A stretch of 64,000 nt of DNA from Aradus depressus. Its lineage: Eukaryota > Arthropoda > Insecta > Hemiptera > Aradidae. The translations under genes were made by a program, and so were the position numbers. Positions 1 through 10,370 of the stretch are shown here, piece after piece. The stretch spans positions 10,332,249 through 10,396,248 of the forward strand of contig OY759223.1 of the NCBI GenBank assembly GCA_963662175.1, read 5' to 3'. Within the stretch, counting starts at the first letter, position 1; each line of letters begins with the position of its first letter. Below the pieces are notes generated by a model. The model saw only the letters and a list, made by a program, of their open reading frames with translations, had not been told where the DNA came from and did not search any database.

Positions 1-838
1 GAAACATATACACTATTCAGTAACTTCTTAAGCGAAAATATATATTTATAATTATGTACAAAGCAAAAACGCTTAAATGTACAAAAAGAATTATACCAGG
101 GCCTCCCCTAGATGAAATTTCCTTCCACTCTTCTTATTTTTTTAAAAAATTGTATTATATTAAGGCACTCAAATTTAGTGGGAGTACCGCTCCCGAAATT
201 TTACTCGATTAAGTTGAAAACAATTAATAATAATAAAAATAGAACCTAAATTTTGAGGGAGCCTGGCGCGACACACTGCAGCTCCGAAAAATATTAAACA
301 ACGAAAAGCTACCCTCTTTTACAATTTTTTTGGAAAAAGGTTGGCAAGGGGGGGAAAATGGGTGCAGGGAAAGGGGATAAGGAAGTGCAATAGAGGGTGT
401 GTGCTTGCAATGTGTCCCGTCAGGGTCCTCAAAGCGCAGTCGCCGTCGAAATTAGGTCAAGCACGGCTCCACCCCCTTCAACAGTCGCCTGCAAAACATA
501 CAGACAGGTCAAAAAAAAAAAAAAAAAAGAAAACTAGGACTATCTTTCAGTCAGTCATGGAGAGGGGAAGGGGAGATTTTTCTCTTTTTTTTTTTGAGCA
601 AAAATATTACAGTTGTCAATTTTATTTTTTCATCAGTATTCTGTTAACGCAGTGGTGTCGCTAAGGCGAGAAAAAAAGTTTGTAATTGGGGAAGGAGGGA
701 TATTTTCGAAATTAAAAAAATATTCCAATTAGAGGACCACAGAGCAGAAGAAATTTAACAAAATAAATAAAGTCACTTTTATAATTCGACAAATTGTTTC
801 ATGTGTTTCTTAAACTTCTCTGGGATGTTTATATGTCG
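1..838. other. gene-free flank beyond the Sp gene 3' end
   Basis: AT-rich sequence with a G+C-richer patch near 340-500, an A-run near 511-528 and a T-run near 586-595. A methionine-started reading frame crosses the patch but runs into the homopolymers and resembles no protein I know. I see no repeat family member here. Confidence 0.5.
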
Positions 839-1021
839 ATTTTTTCAGCATTTTTTCCAGAGGTGTCTTCTTTTTTGACAATATTTTGGGACACTTTTAC
901 GTCCCTTCTTCTGGCCACTCTGAACGTCCATAATGATCAGAAGAAGAGACGTGAAAGTGTACCGAAGTATTGTCAAAAGAGAAAAAAGAAGAAACAACTG
1001 GAAAAAATGCCGGGAAAAATT
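839..1021. repeat. palindromic repeat, FB1 copy 1 (degenerate)
   Basis: The two halves are inverted copies centred near 930. The inner arms run from TGACAATATTTTGGGACAC on the left to a matching TATTGTCA on the right. The outer arms pair GCATTTTTTCCA with TGGAAAAAATGC. It is the same family as 3550-3700 but more diverged, and it lies downstream of the Sp exon while the other copy lies upstream. It contains the AAGAAG-stem-CGAA arrangement described in the hammerhead-like findings. No coding capacity. Confidence 0.85.
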
Positions 1022-1397
1022 AAAATAAATTGTTGAAATTTAAAAGTGATTGCCCATTTATATCTCCGAATGAAGGCGTCAAAACTCTCTATTCCTACAA
1101 ACGTAGACTCGGAAATGATATAGCAATCAAAAATCAAAATACGTTTGAACGTTGTTCTCATATATTTTGGTAAATATTCCGAAAACAGAACAGTTCATCA
1201 AATCAAAAAACTTATTCCAACATTTGAAAAACATAAGTATGTATGAGACAGTTTTCTGTTTGATCTAGAGGGGGGTGTTTTCACGAAAAAAAGTTAGAAG
1301 GAAAGGGGACAAATATGTGCTGGTCTTGAAGGTCGCACAAAAAGAAATTTTTTGATAGCTGCCATTAGCGTGGTCTGGAATGAACTATATCGGTGGT

Positions 1398-1403
1398 TTT
1401 ATT
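1398..1403 (-). promoter_or_regulatory. candidate polyadenylation signal for the Sp gene
   Basis: The minus strand reads AATAAA here, about 205 bases downstream of the Sp stop codon. This is a plausible 3' UTR length, but the hexamer is common in AT-rich DNA, so the assignment is weak. Confidence 0.3.
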
Positions 1404-1608
1404 ACTCAGAGAGCCATGATAGTCTTTAGCGATACCACTGCTTCAATGAGAATAAAGATTGAAACTGACAGACTGCAACATGGACTTTATGACTAAGGTC
1501 TAAGTAATTAACACTAGGATACTCACGGAACACCCTTATATATATAAATTTGGCAACAAAGAAATGAATGGTTGTTCGTGTTCCGCAAGTGGGGGAGGGG
1601 AATGGGAC

Positions 1609-2592
1609 TCAGAGCATCTGCTTGTCATCGCAGGGCGGGGGTGAGCTGGAGCCGCCCTCACTGTCGCTACACGACTCGCTCGAGCCCTTCTTACCCCCGC
1701 CCTGGTGAGTCTTGACATGTTTAGCCAGGTGGTCTGAGCGCATGAACCTCTTGTTACAAACAGGACAGGCGAACCTTTTTTCTCCTGTGTGAGTCCTGAG
1801 ATGGCGCTGGAGCTCGTCCGAGCGGGTGAACCGCTTCCCGCAGAAGAGCCAGTTGCAGACGAAGGGTCTCTCTCCCGTGTGCCACCGGAGATGTGCTTTC
1901 AGATGGGAGGTCTTCCCGTACACCTTCCCGCAGCCAGGGATGTGGCAGCTGTGGATGTTCTTCTTCCTGAGATGGACCCCGGCAGGGCCCAGTCGCTCCG
2001 CCTCCTGACAATTGGGACAATCACAGGTGGCCCGGCCGGTGTAGCGGCGCTGTGACCGAGGTGAGGGTGCCTGAGGGGCTGGGGCCGGGGCAGGGGGCCC
2101 ATGCAGAAAGGCTCCGGTCTGTCCTGGCAGCATCTTGTAGTCCTGGAGAAGGTGTTGTCCCTGAAGCCCCGGGAGGCCCAGGCTGTACTCAGGGCCGGGG
2201 TAGTTGACCTGCCCATGACTGGCCATGTCTAGCCACCCCCCGGCCCCAGGCACCTCCCACCAGGTGTTCTCTGGCTTCACGTGGTGCGCGCTAAGGCCCC
2301 AGCCTTCGTATGGATGCCTGCTGTACACTGTCTCCACTTTTCCAAGTTCGGCGGCCGCCCCCGATGTGGCCCCGCCTCCCCACAGCTCACCACTCGAGGT
2401 GTAGGAGCAGGAGCTGACTGGAGGCCTGCTGTAGCTGGAGGTGGGGGGATCCCGCCCCTGAGGGCTCTTCTTCCATGGATGGAACCCCTTCCCGACGGCT
2501 GCGTCCGCCAGTGGCGGAGGCGACTTGGAGGAGAGCTTGTTGCACTGGGCCGCCAGCATCGCGAGCGGGGTCCCTCGTAGACCTGGATGCTC
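1609..2592 (-). CDS. Sp8: Sp-family C2H2 transcription factor, terminal exon (Sp6-9 group)
   Basis: Terminal exon of a nuclear DNA-binding regulator that recognises GC/GT boxes; Sp6-9 members act in limb outgrowth and head patterning (family knowledge). The exon encodes 327 residues to a TGA stop. Counting from the exon's first residue: an Sp box ([13 protein letters not shown], about 8-20), a GKGFHPWKK motif (34-42) typical of Sp6-9 rather than Sp1-4, tyrosine/tryptophan-rich blocks (94-122), a Buttonhead box with CDCPNC (about 190-195), and three C2H2 fingers at 214-238, 244-268 and 274-296 joined by TGERP and TGEKR linkers. A short acidic/serine tail follows. All zinc ligands are present. 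The reading frame is open upstream of 2592, but a TTCCAG acceptor and the loss of Sp similarity place the exon edge there; the start codon must lie in an unseen upstream exon. Drosophila Sp1 is the likely orthologue group; Sp8 versus Sp9 is not resolvable in arthropods. Confidence 0.95.
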   Translation of the reverse strand, partial: EHPGLRGTPLAMLAAQCNKLSSKSPPPLADAAVGKGFHPWKKSPQGRDPPTSSYSRPPVSSCSYTSSGELWGGGATSGAAAELGKVETVYSRHPYEGWGLSAHHVKPENTWWEVPGAGGWLDMASHGQVNYPGPEYSLGLPGLQGQHLLQDYKMLPGQTGAFLHGPPAPAPAPQAPSPRSQRRYTGRATCDCPNCQEAERLGPAGVHLRKKNIHSCHIPGCGKVYGKTSHLKAHLRWHTGERPFVCNWLFCGKRFTRSDELQRHLRTHTGEKRFACPVCNKRFMRSDHLAKHVKTHQGGGKKGSSESCSDSEGGSSSPPPCDDKQML

Positions 2593-2606
2593 CTGGAACA
2601 CAACAA
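2593..2606 (-). promoter_or_regulatory. 3' splice acceptor of the Sp terminal exon
   Basis: On the minus strand TTGTTGTGTTCCAG precedes GAG CAT CCA, leaving the exon in phase 0. The tract is T-rich and the AG is the last before Sp similarity begins. Confidence 0.75.
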
Positions 2607-3549
2607 CAAACATCATTAGCTGGCTGCCATAAAAACCTGGTATGTTACATGTCATCAACATATTCAATAAGGACATTAGTTATCCCGAACTGTAGTGATG
2701 AAGAAGATGAACTAAAATAAAAACATTTCGCCTTCGTGACATTGAGATACTAACCCGCCGAGGATAGAGTTTAGACGGGCTTGCCTACCTCTGTTTAGAA
2801 GGGGGCAATAGTAGGAACTCCTGAATGTAAATGTAGGCATTATGCAAAGATTTATAAGGGGCTGGTCCCGCCCCATTCTGATCTAGGGATTTGTTCCCAA
2901 GTGATTCTCTGCCTTATGATTAAATAGGCACTTTGGTGAGCTAGAGTTATATGTAAGTGTAACGAGAAATAGGTATATTATCAAAAACATGAAACTACGG
3001 GGAAAATAATGTCTCAAACCTTCGAAAAATTTGTGGTAGTTTACAGTAAATTACAAAAAAAAAAAAAAAACATTCCCTCTGATTTATTTTTCACCAGTTC
3101 TCAAACACTGGTCTAATCAAAAATATCTTCAGATACAAGTTGTAGAGAAAATTGATGTCAAAACAATTTTTTGCGGGTCGCCCAGCTTTAGCACTCATTT
3201 TGGAAATTCTCTATTGACAAACGTGAAGAGAAAAAAACTTCGAAATGGAGAAGAGAAGTGCAAAACCTTAATGCATAAAGTTTTTTATCGTTCATGTAAA
3301 TGTAACATTGAAGAGGGAAAGAAACGTAGTCACTGATTGGGCAAAGCAGTTGTAACAAGTGTGCTGATTGGTCCAGAGGCTAGGAGTGGGAGTGGGATCG
3401 ATCCAAGGTTGGCCCCCCCAACAAAAACCATCCCCTTCAGCTTCCAAGGTACCTAATCTAACCTGCATTACAACAGTACTGTACAAGAACGTAGGGTTTA
3501 GAGGAGGAGCGGCAACCCTTTCGCCCACTACCAAATAGTTTTATCTCGT
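2607..3549 (-). other. probable Sp intron sequence, no other gene seen
   Basis: AT-rich DNA directly upstream of the acceptor. It contains an A-run near 3054-3070. I found no exon-like block, and the short frames crossing it resemble nothing known. Confidence 0.45.
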
Positions 3550-3700
3550 TGATTTTTTCCGGCATTTTTTCCATAGGTGTCTTTTTTGTTATTTTTTGAC
3601 AATATTTCGGGACACTTTCACGTCCCTTCTTCTGGTCACTATGAACGTTCATAGTGATCCGAAGAAGGGACGTGAAAGTGTCCCGAAATATTGTCAGAAA
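3550..3700. repeat. palindromic repeat, FB1 copy 2 (well preserved)
   Basis: Bases 3597-3696 form a palindrome with arms of about 50 bases centred on AACGTT near 3646. The arms begin TGACAATATTTCGGGACAC. The left outer arm (GGCATTTTTTCCA, from 3561) is kept; the right outer arm is replaced by an A-run at about 3699-3714. On the plus strand 3655-3696 carries the hammerhead-like order described in the findings. Confidence 0.9.
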
Positions 3701-3930
3701 AAAAAAAAAAAAAACATGTGTGCAGTTCACACGCGGTAGAAGTGAAATCTTCAGAGAACGAAACTGCGAGAGAATGAGACGAATGCAGTATCAGGAGTGG
3801 GATAATTATAGGGTTTATTTATTATAATATTGGTACCAAGTTTAAAAATTATTTTATATTTTATTATTCAAACTCCATGTTTTTAATTTCAACAAAGACA
3901 CGAGTGGCTTATGGTAACTAAAGTATGAAA

Positions 3931-4072
3931 TAAATTTTTATTCACCTAGGGTGGGGTCTTTAACGAGTATCTGTCATCGTAAAGGCTCGGGATCATCGCA
4001 GCCTCGGTCGGGTTTCGAACCCACGATCTTGAGCTCGCGAAGCACGCATACCACTGAGCTACCGGCACCCTC
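3931..4072 (-). repeat. SINE-A copy, internally deleted
   Basis: The tRNA-like head is at the right end: AGCTCAGTGGTATGCGTGC (A box) and GGTTCGAAACCCGACCGAGG (B box), read on the minus strand. The body jumps from near the head to the ATAAAAATTT segment, so the 3' third of the element is missing. Confidence 0.85.
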
Positions 4073-4295
4073 AGTAGTTTTTATATTTTTATTATTTGGA
4101 TAGTTTATAGATTAACTTTTTAAACAGTTATGTTTTAAAAAATAATCTCAGGTTATGAATAGCTCCGTTAGAGTTTAGAGCACTTCAATGAGAGACAAAA
4201 TGAAGGTAGAGGTAATTTTGTCTCGGCTAAGTGTAGGACACACCAGGCTGGCTGACCCGCGGACTGATGGCTCAGGAGCCCTATCATCAGTCCAT

Positions 4296-4455
4296 GTACT
4301 TCCCCACCACGAACTAATAAATTAAGTCTTCGCTCTTCCTCCAATACTATTTGACTAAAAATCAATACTTGACTTACATAGGGGCTTCTAATTCCTCGTA
4401 CTAAATTTTGTGTCCATTCATTACATCGGCAGTTATTAGGGTTTTTGAGTCGAAT
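4296..4455 (+). repeat. DR1 fragment, 5' end
   Basis: Starts with the family's GTACTTCCCCACCACGAA end, continues through the TTCGCTCTTCCTCC block and ends in the first TACATCGGCAGTTATTAGG module. Confidence 0.8.
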
Positions 4456-4700
4456 AAATCTTAACAACATTCAGATAGATTTGGCAAGAGTGTGAATGTC
4501 GTGATTCAGAGAGCACGATAGGTTCTAATTTCTAAGAGAGAGTTTGGACTCTTTTTGACACCTGAATGTTGACTTTCTAAATCGAGATAGTTTCGACTTT
4601 CCATATCAGAACAGGGGCAGGATCTGCTGACTCGAAAACTTTCTGTTGGAATTAGACAATTCTCAAATTAGATTCAAACAAATTAATCAATATTTCATGT

Positions 4701-4711
4701 AAAAAACAAAA

Positions 4712-4745
<34 letters not shown>
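4701..4745 (+). repeat. 45-base A-rich run
   Basis: Almost pure A with two C interruptions. It could be the tail of a decayed retroposed copy; no body is recognisable upstream apart from unclassified AT-rich DNA. Confidence 0.7.
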
Positions 4746-4747
<2 letters not shown>

Positions 4748-5339
4748 TCGTGCACGACCTAACTACATGATATATGGCAAAGCATGAATTTTATGATGAA
4801 TGGCAATGGGTCACGTTTTTCTCAGACGAAGGCAGTAGAAGCTACAGAAAAAAGTTAAGTCGAATATTTTATTAAGTCTCGTTGATGTGCATGCGTAAGT
4901 GTGTGTGTCGGATGGTTGCTTGCGCAGCGCACACACACAACTACACACTTCTTTATCTGTGATGTCAGCTGTTTTTGATTATGTGGTACTTTCAATGTTG
5001 TAATCATCGAAGAAATTGTAATATATTTCGACTGCATTATCATTTAATATATTTCGTCACATTTGAATGAATGTAAAGGTTAATATATAATAAAACCAAT
5101 AACAACAAAACAACTCCCAAAAACATGATTAGATATAACATTATATTTTTACAACATTATTGATCATATTTACCGTTGTAGTGAATTAAACTAAAATATC
5201 AATATTACGAACTATAAAATGATCTTTCGGTACGAAACTATAGTTTAAGATGCTTCGATGGCTTAAATTTGTCACAATAAATAAAATTAGTGGTAAAAAA
5301 AATATTATAGAAGTGTAAATGTAGAAAAATATAATTATT
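4746..5339. other. unassigned AT-rich stretch, possible 3' UTR of the next exon
   Basis: Lies immediately 3' (minus strand) of the probable exon at 5340-5524. No AATAAA is obvious on the minus strand in the first few hundred bases. A CA-rich segment is at about 4925-4945. Nothing else recognised. Confidence 0.35.
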
Positions 5340-5524
5340 CTAGGGTGGAGTTGATTCATGGGACAAGATCGTATTTGGGACTGGATCTACGGCAGATGGT
5401 GATGGAAACTGACTACCCGATGTTCTGCCGATTCGTCGGCTCCTGGCGGGAACAGAAACAGGCAACGTAAGATGGTAACCCCTTGATCCCCGAGCTTTGA
5501 TTAAACGTAGACTGGGTGATGTTG
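5340..5524 (-). CDS. probable terminal coding exon of an unidentified gene
   Basis: Found by reading the minus strand; it has no start methionine. A good 3' splice site (a run of nine T, then TATTTGCATTGCAG) is followed by two bases completing a split codon, then 60 sense codons and TAG. The translated end includes LPVSVPARSRRIGRTSGSQ and finishes in SHESTPP. The block is clearly richer in G+C than its AT-rich surroundings and belongs to none of the repeat families here. A second frame is also open for about 30 codons, so the frame is not certain. The serine/proline/arginine-rich sequence suggests a disordered C-terminal tail, but I recognise no family. It is on the same strand as the Sp gene about 2.7 kb away and could be a separate upstream gene or, less likely, an alternative exon. 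Confidence 0.5.
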
Positions 5525-5545
5525 CTGCAATGCAAATATAAAAAA
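5525..5545 (-). promoter_or_regulatory. 3' splice acceptor of the unidentified exon
   Basis: On the minus strand a run of T and AT leads to TTGCATTGCAG, followed by CAACATCAC. The polypyrimidine tract is better than that of the Sp exon. Confidence 0.5.
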
Positions 5546-5930
5546 AAATCTATCACAAACCTATAATTTCATGTATAAAAGAAATTGATGAACAATAAAT
5601 TTGAAAGTTTAATTCCTCAAACTACTTTTCTTATTGTAACATTATAAAACAAATTTTAATCAAAATGACGACAGCAAGTTTTTGAAACTAAATCGTTTCT
5701 AGTCAATTCTAGGAAGTTTTTTTTAAGATTTTGTAAGAAAAAAAAAATTGTATAATAAGTTGTGTACGTTTCCCGAGAAGGGATAATCTTGTCAGACCTC
5801 ACGCACTCCTTACTGCCAGTTGTGACACAGGTGGGCAACCGAAATAACGTAGGTAGCGGTTTTAAATTGTCAATTTAGTAAATGTACATGGATGTATAAA
5901 AAAACATGAAAAATATATTTAAAAAAAGAT

Positions 5931-6048
5931 GCCAACAGCACGCGGTTTTGCCAGGCGGTCACCCATCCAAGTACTAACCACGCCCGATGTTGCTTATCTT
6001 CGGTGATTGGACGAGAACCGGTGTTTTCAACGTGGTATGGCCGTTGGC
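5931..6048 (-). rRNA. 5S ribosomal RNA, gene or young pseudogene
   Basis: The minus strand reads GCCAACGGCCATACCACG at its 5' end and closes with TGTTGGC, giving a terminal stem and a 118-base length close to the usual 118-120. The internal promoter is recognisable: the A-box/intermediate region around AAGCAACATCGGGCG and a C box around GGATGGGTGACCGCCTGG. Differences from common insect 5S include AAGATAAGC where AATTAAGC is usual and GGCAA where GGGAA is usual. A run of seven T follows the 3' end within four bases, a normal RNA polymerase III terminator. It is isolated rather than in a tandem cluster, which with the substitutions favours a dispersed pseudogene; expression cannot be judged. 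Confidence 0.9.
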
Positions 6049-6830
6049 GGGGAGTTCAGTTCGTATTTTAACTCGTATAGTTTCTTTATTGGATCACCCA
6101 GATTATTTTCGAACATATAAATATTTGATGTGGCCATTACAGAACTTTCTTATACCAACCACGCTTACAGATCACTCTCGATGTTGTGAATAACTAGTTA
6201 CCACCTTTATAACAGACTTGGTTAATATGCATTCTTATAAAAGGCCAAAAATGAAGAAAATTAATTTAAAAAACCCACCTCCTAATTCCCCCTTTGCCAA
6301 TGGTCAATTTAGCTGAAAATCAATGTCACACTTATGGGTATCATTGTATGTACATTTAGATTTTCATTTCTAGAATCAAGAAATTGGAAAAAATGAAATT
6401 CCAGCGAAAACGGAACTTTGAAATTTTGAACTATTACATAACTTCCCTTATACCTGGGGATGTAATAAGAGTTCTTGAGGAGAGTTGCTATTAAGTGAAG
6501 TCAAAAAAAAAAAGGAATTTATTTTTCAAAATAAGTACCCATTAGGCCACCCAGAGATAAATCCGTTTCATTTCTCACGTTAATAGCTTCTTGAAAAAGC
6601 CTCACTAAATAATACTACTGGTCTAATTAAAAGAATGAAAATAATATAAGAAAATTTGAAAATGCAACTTAAAACTTGTGGCAACAAGAACTTTTAAGAA
6701 AATTATACCAATTCTAGTAATAACAGTATTTACAAAATAACCTCCCACAAGTATTATACATTCTTTTATGTTGAGGAAAATATTACTGAATGTATTCAGA
6801 TCAACCATTAGTTTCTTGGTATATATTGTA
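6049..6830. other. unassigned stretch beside the 5S copy
   Basis: Bases 6095-6183 reappear inverted at about 9620-9680 (shared words CACGCTTA and GATCACTCTC), so this is a minor dispersed repeat. A minus-strand frame at 6700-6830 includes IKECIILVGGYFVN, faintly like a mariner transposase tail, but too short to call. Confidence 0.35.
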
Positions 6831-6834
6831 TCAA

Positions 6835-6945
6835 GGCCCTTAAGGTTTCTTTTGTGGAAGGTGAAAAAACCTTGAGCACTCCGTCCTTCGATAGTGCCGA
6901 ACTTTAGGTACTCGTTAAAGATCCCTATCTCCGGGTCTCGACTCA
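6835..6945 (+). repeat. SINE-A fragment, body only
   Basis: Contains AAACCTTGAGCACTCCGTCCTTCG and GGTACTCGTTAAAGATCCCTA in family order, with a deletion between them. Head and tail are missing. Confidence 0.65.
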
Positions 6946-7007
6946 AATACCCTAATCAACACAAAATTTAATATGAAGATTCAGAAGCCACAATTTAAAT
7001 CAAATAT

Positions 7008-7440
7008 GAATGAATGAATAACTTTATTGCTTATAAAGAATTAACTTACAGCAAGGAGTTCGTTACAGAATTATAAATACATAGATTCAATAACTGATAA
7101 CCAAAAAGAACACACAATATAAAAAAACAAAACAATACTTATATTAATAAAAAGGTTAAATTAATTTTGTTAGTATTAAATAGTTAGTTGAATAGTAATT
7201 AAATTAGTTAATTTTGTACAGACAAATGTTTTATTTTACCATAAACTTAAATGTAATACTGTAAACAATTTTGACTATATTATATTCAAAGGAACAACCA
7301 AAAAATAGAAATAATTTTTAAAAAAACAGGAATATCCTTTTAATTTTACCTTCTGTACCAGTCTTGAAAATATTTTAATTCCACCTGTTCACAACAGGTA
7401 GCAGCACAAGCTCCTACTAACAATGAAATCTAACTTATTA
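7008..7440 (-). repeat. possible non-LTR retrotransposon 3' tail
   Basis: Read on the minus strand the left edge is AATAAAGTTATTCATTCATTCAT, a form typical of non-LTR 3' ends with a short tandem tail. The remaining 400 bases are AT-rich and uninformative, so extent and clade are unknown. Confidence 0.35.
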
Positions 7441-7494
7441 GTCCAGTTATCGATAATTTTTAATCGATTTAAGCAAGAATTGGGTCATTATTAA

Positions 7495-7745
7495 TTCTGA
7501 TCAATGTCAGATATTCGTTATAGATCTCCTACACTGACTGATAAGCAAAATTGAATCAGTAGAGTCGACCAGAGCAGTGAAACAGAACTCAGATAATGGC
7601 GATATGAACTCCAGAAAAGACAAATTAAAGCTTCCAGCAGTGTTTAAATAAATATATAACCAGTTGATTATTACATAACTATTTATTTAATAAGTATCAA
7701 TGAAAAAATTAATTTTATCTTGATACTTATATACAGATTACACAA
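7495..7745. repeat. dispersed repeat D2, copy 1
   Basis: Matches 60592-60845 over about 250 bases with many substitutions. Shared landmarks are GATCTCCTA, CTGATAAGCAAAA, CAGCAGTGTTTAAATAAATA and ATATAACCAGTTGA. Non-coding in both copies; class unknown. Confidence 0.75.
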
Positions 7746-8322
7746 TCGAGCAGGAATTATATTTTGTTGTTCTCCTATTTTTCATGTTTCTTAAATCACT
7801 TTTAATCTAAATTAGTACAAAGGGGAAAATACAAGAAAGAATCATTACCTAAAAACGTATTTACAAAATTTACAATTAATTAAATAAATTAATCGCAGCA
7901 TATATACAATAATTAGTTATAGAGCCCCAAGAATGTACAATTATTGTTCATCATTAAATACGCTGGGAGATTTTCAGTGAAAGTTCCAACATTATCATAT
8001 GCACAGTGTCAAGTTGTGCACTAGGACTACGCTACCTGACTTCTTTTCACAGGTTATTTTTTTTTGTGTACCCTCCCTCTAACGCCTCTTTTGGGACAAT
8101 TTTCAAAAGTTCTTTTGTACTCTTTCGGCTTTGAACACCCCCCGTCACTTCCCACGATTCAGGTATACACATTTAACAATCAATTGAGCTACCTGTTTTC
8201 AAAATACAATAGAACAACAGTTATTAGAAAATTTGAGATTTCAGTAGATTGAATCATAAATATGTTTATTTCTAACTAAAATATAAAATGAACAGATAAA
8301 ATAAAACACTACAACATGAGAC

Positions 8323-8735
8323 AATGGTCATGTGACCGTCTGTCTGGTCTGAACCCAAAAAGGACAGATCGCCTAAAGCGAAGAGAGGGATTAGGGGGAA
8401 GCTTAACACAAAAACTGTAATAACTGTCGAAATAATTAATATATCGGCACGACGTTTTATATGTGTGACCTGAACCCGATAAGGACAACATCTATCGATT
8501 TTCAGCCAAATCGCCTAAAGGGAAGAGAGGGATTAGGGGGAGGCTTAACTCAAAAACTGTAATAACTGCCGAAATAATTAATGTATCGGCACGACATTTG
8601 ATATGTGTGACCTAAACCCGAAAAGAACAACATCTATCGATTTTCAGCCAAATCGCCCAAAGGGAAAAGAGGATCGCCCAAAGGGAAAAGAGGGATTATG
8701 GGAGGGGCTTAACTCAAAAACTCATCATATTGAAA
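8323..8735 (-). repeat. DR1 fragment with extra tandem modules
   Basis: Two and a half copies of a module of about 150 bases follow one another, each with AAGGACAACATCTATCGATT, GCCAAATCGCC, AGAGAGGGATTAGGGGG and TAACTCAAAAACTGTAATAAC. A short GATCGCCCAAAGGGAAAAGAGG unit is duplicated near 8651-8692. Confidence 0.8.
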
Positions 8736-8744
8736 ATGTTCAAA

Positions 8745-8822
8745 ACGTAATCGAATCGTGAAAATTCGTTGAAAACTCGATCTCGAATTTCTGCTCGATT
8801 ACAATACTTCCTTATTCCAAAG
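8745..8822 (+). repeat. DR1-like 3' end, variant
   Basis: AAATTCGTTGAAAACTCGATC, CTCGATTACAATACTTCC and a TATTCCAAAG remnant of the terminal hairpin. The same variant recurs at 10845-10915 and 39705-39780. Confidence 0.6.
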
Positions 8823-9394
8823 GTATTTAAAGTAAAAAATGAACATTATGAAAAATGAGTACACAGCTTTTGCGACCACGAACCATTTATTCTCTTCCAA
8901 ATATATAAGAAGCACCTTGCATAGGGAGAAGTTAGAAGCGGTTCGACGAGAGCCGACAGGGTTGTGAAGACTGGCCGACCTATTAGGGCTGACAGCGTCT
9001 GACATCTAGGGGCGTAGTCAGAACCCTCAACAAAAAAGCCACAACTCCAAAAAGGAGGCGCCTGTATGAATCCATCCTCCACAGCTAATGTTTTATAATT
9101 GGCCGACCTTTCTGTCGACGAGACCACTTCTTCAAGTGTTCTTTCCCCCTCCACCGCCCCCAAAGTGGACCACTTCTCCAATTTGGACTGATTATAATCA
9201 AATTACTCCACTTCCAATTTTAAGCATTTCATTCCTTGTGTCCATCAGCAGTTTTTTTTTTTTTTCTAAAGTACTCATATCAAGATACATTAAAATGATC
9301 ACGAACAGAGGCTGATGAGAATTTGAAAAAAATTGAATTTCAATTGACTGCAGGCTAGTTCAAAAGAAGAAAAAAAAAGTACATCCACAGAACG

Positions 9395-9530
9395 ACGTAG
9401 TCAAATAACCGTTTTAGCGAATATTCAATTATTGACTTACATAGGGGCTCCTAAATCCTCATACTAAATTTTGTATCGATAAATTCATTACATCGGCAAT
9501 TATTAGGCCCCCTCCCCTTAACCCCCCCTT
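9395..9530 (+). repeat. DR1 fragment, first module
   Basis: Carries ATTGACTTACATAGGGGCTCC, the CATACTAAATTTTGTATCG segment, TACATCGGCAATTATTAGG and the pyrimidine-rich CCCCTCCCC block. Confidence 0.75.
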
Positions 9531-10074
9531 CCTTTGGTCGATATTTCTGAGAGTGACTTTCTTATATCCAGTAAAGTCAGTACTAAATTTTGAGAAGGGG
9601 TAGCGAGAGAGAGTGATCTATAAGCGTGGTTCGTATAAGAATGTCCTGCAATGGCCACATCACATATATTTTATTTTTATCTTCATTTTTTTTATATAAT
9701 AAATAATATTTTATAATTCGTTGCAAACGTTACAATTTAGACAACATATTTCCTACGGGAAATTATTTTTTTATTTTTTGAGGCGTCATACATTATGTCA
9801 TAGGATTATATTTCAAATCTGAAGGCATACTAGCGATTGGGAATTTTATAAAGAACATTTGTGGTAAGAACCAATTTTTCGATAGGAATAACAGTTTTCG
9901 TGTAAATCAAAGAAACGTCTAAAAATATGTTTTTCAAAACTACATTTCAGGACGGTTTTCGGCATATATCTTAAAAACCGGACCTGCGGAAAACCGTATA
10001 TCATATAAAATATATCATATTTCAGTTTTCTCTATAACTATTATCTAAGATTTTTGATTGTGTCATAAATAGAA

Positions 10075-10370
10075 TAGAATAAAATAATTTTATTTGTTGG
10101 CGTTCAATGTCTTAGATTTTTGACGCCGTACAAGTGTATATTATTTCGATGAGGTGACTAGTCTTCATTGAGGATAGAACGGCTTCTATAGACGAGTTGT
10201 CATCTCCTAGCATCTCATGTAGGTTTCTTGTTCGTAAACCCATGGTTTTTAGTATTTCCTCATATCCAGGGCACTCCTCCAGGACGTGGCTTACTGTGAG
10301 AGGCCAGGCCCGTCACCCTGTTGATGAGGTGGCCATGGGTTAGCCGAGTGTGGCCTACACATACACATCA
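10075..10370 (-). pseudogene. non-LTR retrotransposon 3' end, broken
   Basis: On the minus strand one frame gives GHTRLTHGHLINRV and, after a frameshift, HVLEECPGYEEILKTMGLR and SSMKTSHLIEIIYT. The GHTRLTHGH and HVLEECPGYEE pair is the usual end of the RNase H/C-terminal Cys-His region of I-, LOA- or R1-type elements; the paired cysteines between them are lost. The 3' edge is an ATTCT-rich tail near 10067-10090. 5'-truncated and frameshifted, so inactive; exact clade not resolved. Confidence 0.7.

Noticed and set aside
2593..2676. Extension of the Sp frame upstream to a methionine at 2676
   Set aside because: Those 28 residues do not resemble Sp proteins, and a good acceptor lies exactly where similarity starts.
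1536..2720. Several overlapping reading frames on both strands across the Sp exon
   Set aside because: They are shadows of the G+C-rich Sp coding sequence; only the zinc-finger frame has conserved domains.
3931..4072. tRNA genes at the SINE-A heads
   Set aside because: A and B boxes are present but acceptor stems do not pair and the same body follows every copy, so they are SINE heads.
6623..6946. Possible mariner transposase C-terminus (KECIILVGGYFVN)
   Set aside because: Only about 13 residues look right, no TIRs or DDE motif were found, and part of the frame is SINE sequence.
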